From Alphaproteobacteria bacterium (GTDB lineage: Bacteria > Pseudomonadota > Alphaproteobacteria > JAEULC01), in assembly GCA_020846275.1 (NCBI GenBank), contig JADLEG010000100.1:48699-112698 (forward strand): a stretch of 64,000 bases of DNA, read 5' to 3'. The notes under the pieces are model-generated. The model saw only the letters and a list, made by a program, of their open reading frames with translations, made no database searches and had not been told where the DNA came from. How positions within the stretch are numbered: the first letter of the stretch is position 1; every line of letters begins with the position of its first letter. The translations under genes and the position numbers were made by a program. Of the stretch, positions 62,989 to 64,000 are shown in pieces.

Positions 62989-63078
62989 AGGGCCACCACG
63001 TTCTTGGAATGGCCCCCAACCTATCCGAAGCGGCCGCGCCGGCCAATCCGGCGCGGCCCTGGAGTTGCAATCCCTGCC

Positions 63079-63192
63079 CTATCCCTTGCGCAGATAGGGG
63101 ATTGTGCCGGCCAGGTCGGTGTCGTCGATCAACTGGAAGCGGCTCTCGCTGCCGTCCTGCCGCGCGGCGGCGTGGGGCGCGTAGCTTGCTGT
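63079..63192 (-). pseudogene. Possible C-terminal remnant of a lost gene
   Basis: A 37-codon segment ending at TAG with good third-position GC and natural-looking composition (RFQLIDDTDLAGTIPYLRKG at the end). An in-frame stop lies just upstream, and there is no start codon. It looks like the 3' end of an older gene. Family not recognised. It lies beside the broken HxlR fragment, so both may have been cut by one event. Confidence 0.3.
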
Positions 63193-63226
63193 CTATGATC
63201 CGCGACACCGCATGGGAAGACGAGCA

Positions 63227-63349
63227 ATGACGCAACCCGGCCACAGCCAGTTCTGCCCGGTCGCGATGGCGGCCGAGGTGCTGTGCACGCGCTGGACCAT
63301 CGTGCTGCTGCGCGAACTAGCGTGGACCGATCTGTCGCCGGGCAGATGA
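63227..63349 (+). pseudogene. Truncated HxlR-family transcriptional regulator
   Basis: A 40-codon frame beginning MTQPGHSQFCPVAMAAEVL and continuing CTRWTIVLLREL. This is the N-terminal part of an HxlR-type winged-helix regulator, including the conserved cysteine. It then runs into unrelated residues (AWTDLSPGR) and stops. A full protein is about 110-220 residues with LxxGxxRFxxLRRxxPxxSxxxLSxRLxxLE following. The loss of all downstream helices means the remnant is not functional. It precedes the NHL gene. Confidence 0.72.
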
Positions 63350-63380
63350 CAGGTAGATCGCAACGTCCCTTGTCCGCCCC

Positions 63381-63404
63381 CGCCATTCGTGACACAGAAT
63401 GGCG
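63381..63404. promoter_or_regulatory. 8-bp inverted repeat upstream of the NHL gene
   Basis: CGCCATTC and GAATGGCG are perfectly complementary around an 8-base spacer, 24 bp ahead of the NHL start. It may be an operator. The only nearby regulator is the broken HxlR fragment. Confidence 0.35.
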
Positions 63405-63428
63405 CGCAGCGGGGAAACGGAGACGTCA

Positions 63429-64000
63429 ATGTCGGTCACCATCGGCGAAGGGCAATACAAGTATCGCGTCGAGGAGAACTGGGCCAAGCTGCCCGACGGA
63501 TGGGAACTGAACGACGTCCCTTCGGTGGCGGTCGACAAAAAGGACAACGTCTACCTGTTCACGCGCGGCGAGCATCCGGTCATCGTGCTGGACCGCGACG
63601 GCAACTTCCTGCGCTCCTGGGGCGAAGGCGTCTTCAAGCACGCGCACGGGATTCATATCGGCGCTGACGACTGCATTTACTGCACGGATGACGGCGACCA
63701 CACGGTGCGCAAATGCACGCTCGAGGGCAAGGTGCTGATGACGATCGGCACGCCCGGCAAGCCGTCGCCCTACATGAGCGGCATCCCCTTCAACCGCTGC
63801 ACCCATACCGCGCTGTCGCCGCAGGGCGACATCTACGTGTCCGACGGATACGGCAACGGCAACGTCCATAAATACGCGCCGAACGGAAAGCTGCTGAAGA
63901 CCTGGGGCAAGCCCGGCACCGACGCCGGCGAGTTCAACATCAGCCACTGCATCTGCTGCGACCCCCAGGGCTGGGTCTATGTCGCCGACCGCGAGAACCA
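63429..64000 (+). CDS. NHL-repeat protein (partial)
   Basis: A beta-propeller-type protein, open at the right edge (190 residues seen). Repeats of the NHL pattern are visible: DVPSVAVDKKDNVYLFTRG, PVIVLDRDGNFLRSWGEGVF, AHGIHIGADDCIYCTDDGD, KCTLEGKVLMTIGT, HTALSPQGDIYVSDGYGN, APNGKLLKTWGKPGTDAGEF. This style is similar to peptidyl-alpha-hydroxyglycine alpha-amidating lyase-like or 6-bladed propeller proteins of Proteobacteria. No signal peptide. Enzyme function is not established and the truncated end hides remaining blades. Confidence 0.85.
   Translation, partial: MSVTIGEGQYKYRVEENWAKLPDGWELNDVPSVAVDKKDNVYLFTRGEHPVIVLDRDGNFLRSWGEGVFKHAHGIHIGADDCIYCTDDGDHTVRKCTLEGKVLMTIGTPGKPSPYMSGIPFNRCTHTALSPQGDIYVSDGYGNGNVHKYAPNGKLLKTWGKPGTDAGEFNISHCICCDPQGWVYVADREN

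Overview
The window is a G+C-rich stretch of a chromosome, densely packed with genes, that looks like an alphaproteobacterium, probably Rhodospirillales-like. The signs are a three-gene petABC (Rieske, cytochrome b, cytochrome c1) operon, oxygen-dependent hemF, small families common in Alphaproteobacteria (DUF4169, DUF6111, DUF1285, DUF1194), a Caulobacter/sphingomonad-style paired-hairpin intergenic repeat, and many translationally coupled starts (ATGA, GTGA, TAATG). No rRNA, tRNA, CRISPR array, insertion sequence or phage gene was recognised. The species cannot be named from this evidence.

From the left: an AsmA-like giant; DUF4169; a FitAB/VapBC-type toxin-antitoxin pair with a four-box operator; a nucleoside-salvage operon (cdd-deoA-deoB); a dienelactone hydrolase coupled to an orphan MlaF-like ATPase with unusual catalytic residues; a DUF2249/DGC zinc-protein pair; mtnP behind petABC; trmL-hemF; several small unknowns; a spermidine-synthase-like protein and a GDSL hydrolase; cca, DUF6111, NUDIX and DUF1285; then the MoxR-DUF58-DUF4159-VWA-like envelope cluster (about 22-28.8 kb).

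The middle (28.9-44.2 kb) holds a TauD-type dioxygenase, a LysR-wrbA-pirin quinone/redox module, an orphan MlaC-like protein, an isolated flagellin-like coiled-coil protein, a secreted gluzincin-type metalloprotease, and an RND efflux operon whose permease is coupled to a lipoprotein alpha/beta hydrolase and an EamA transporter.

The most distinctive region is 44.3-59.6 kb. It has a membrane-anchored coiled-coil protein, a type I secretion ABC protein and membrane-fusion protein, two paralogous GT4 glycosyltransferases, two very long glycosyltransferase-2 proteins with large unrecognised N-terminal regions, a methyltransferase, an almost pure RTX calcium-binding protein made of about 29 uninterrupted nonapeptides, and a further GT4 enzyme. 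I read it as a candidate locus for making, exporting and glycosylating an RTX surface protein or S-layer-like coat. The glycosylation link is inference.

The right end has a DUF1194 vWA protein, a pentapeptide-repeat protein, a SnoaL-like protein, an LLM flavin oxidoreductase, the remains of two broken genes (one an HxlR regulator), and the start of an NHL-repeat protein that runs off the window.
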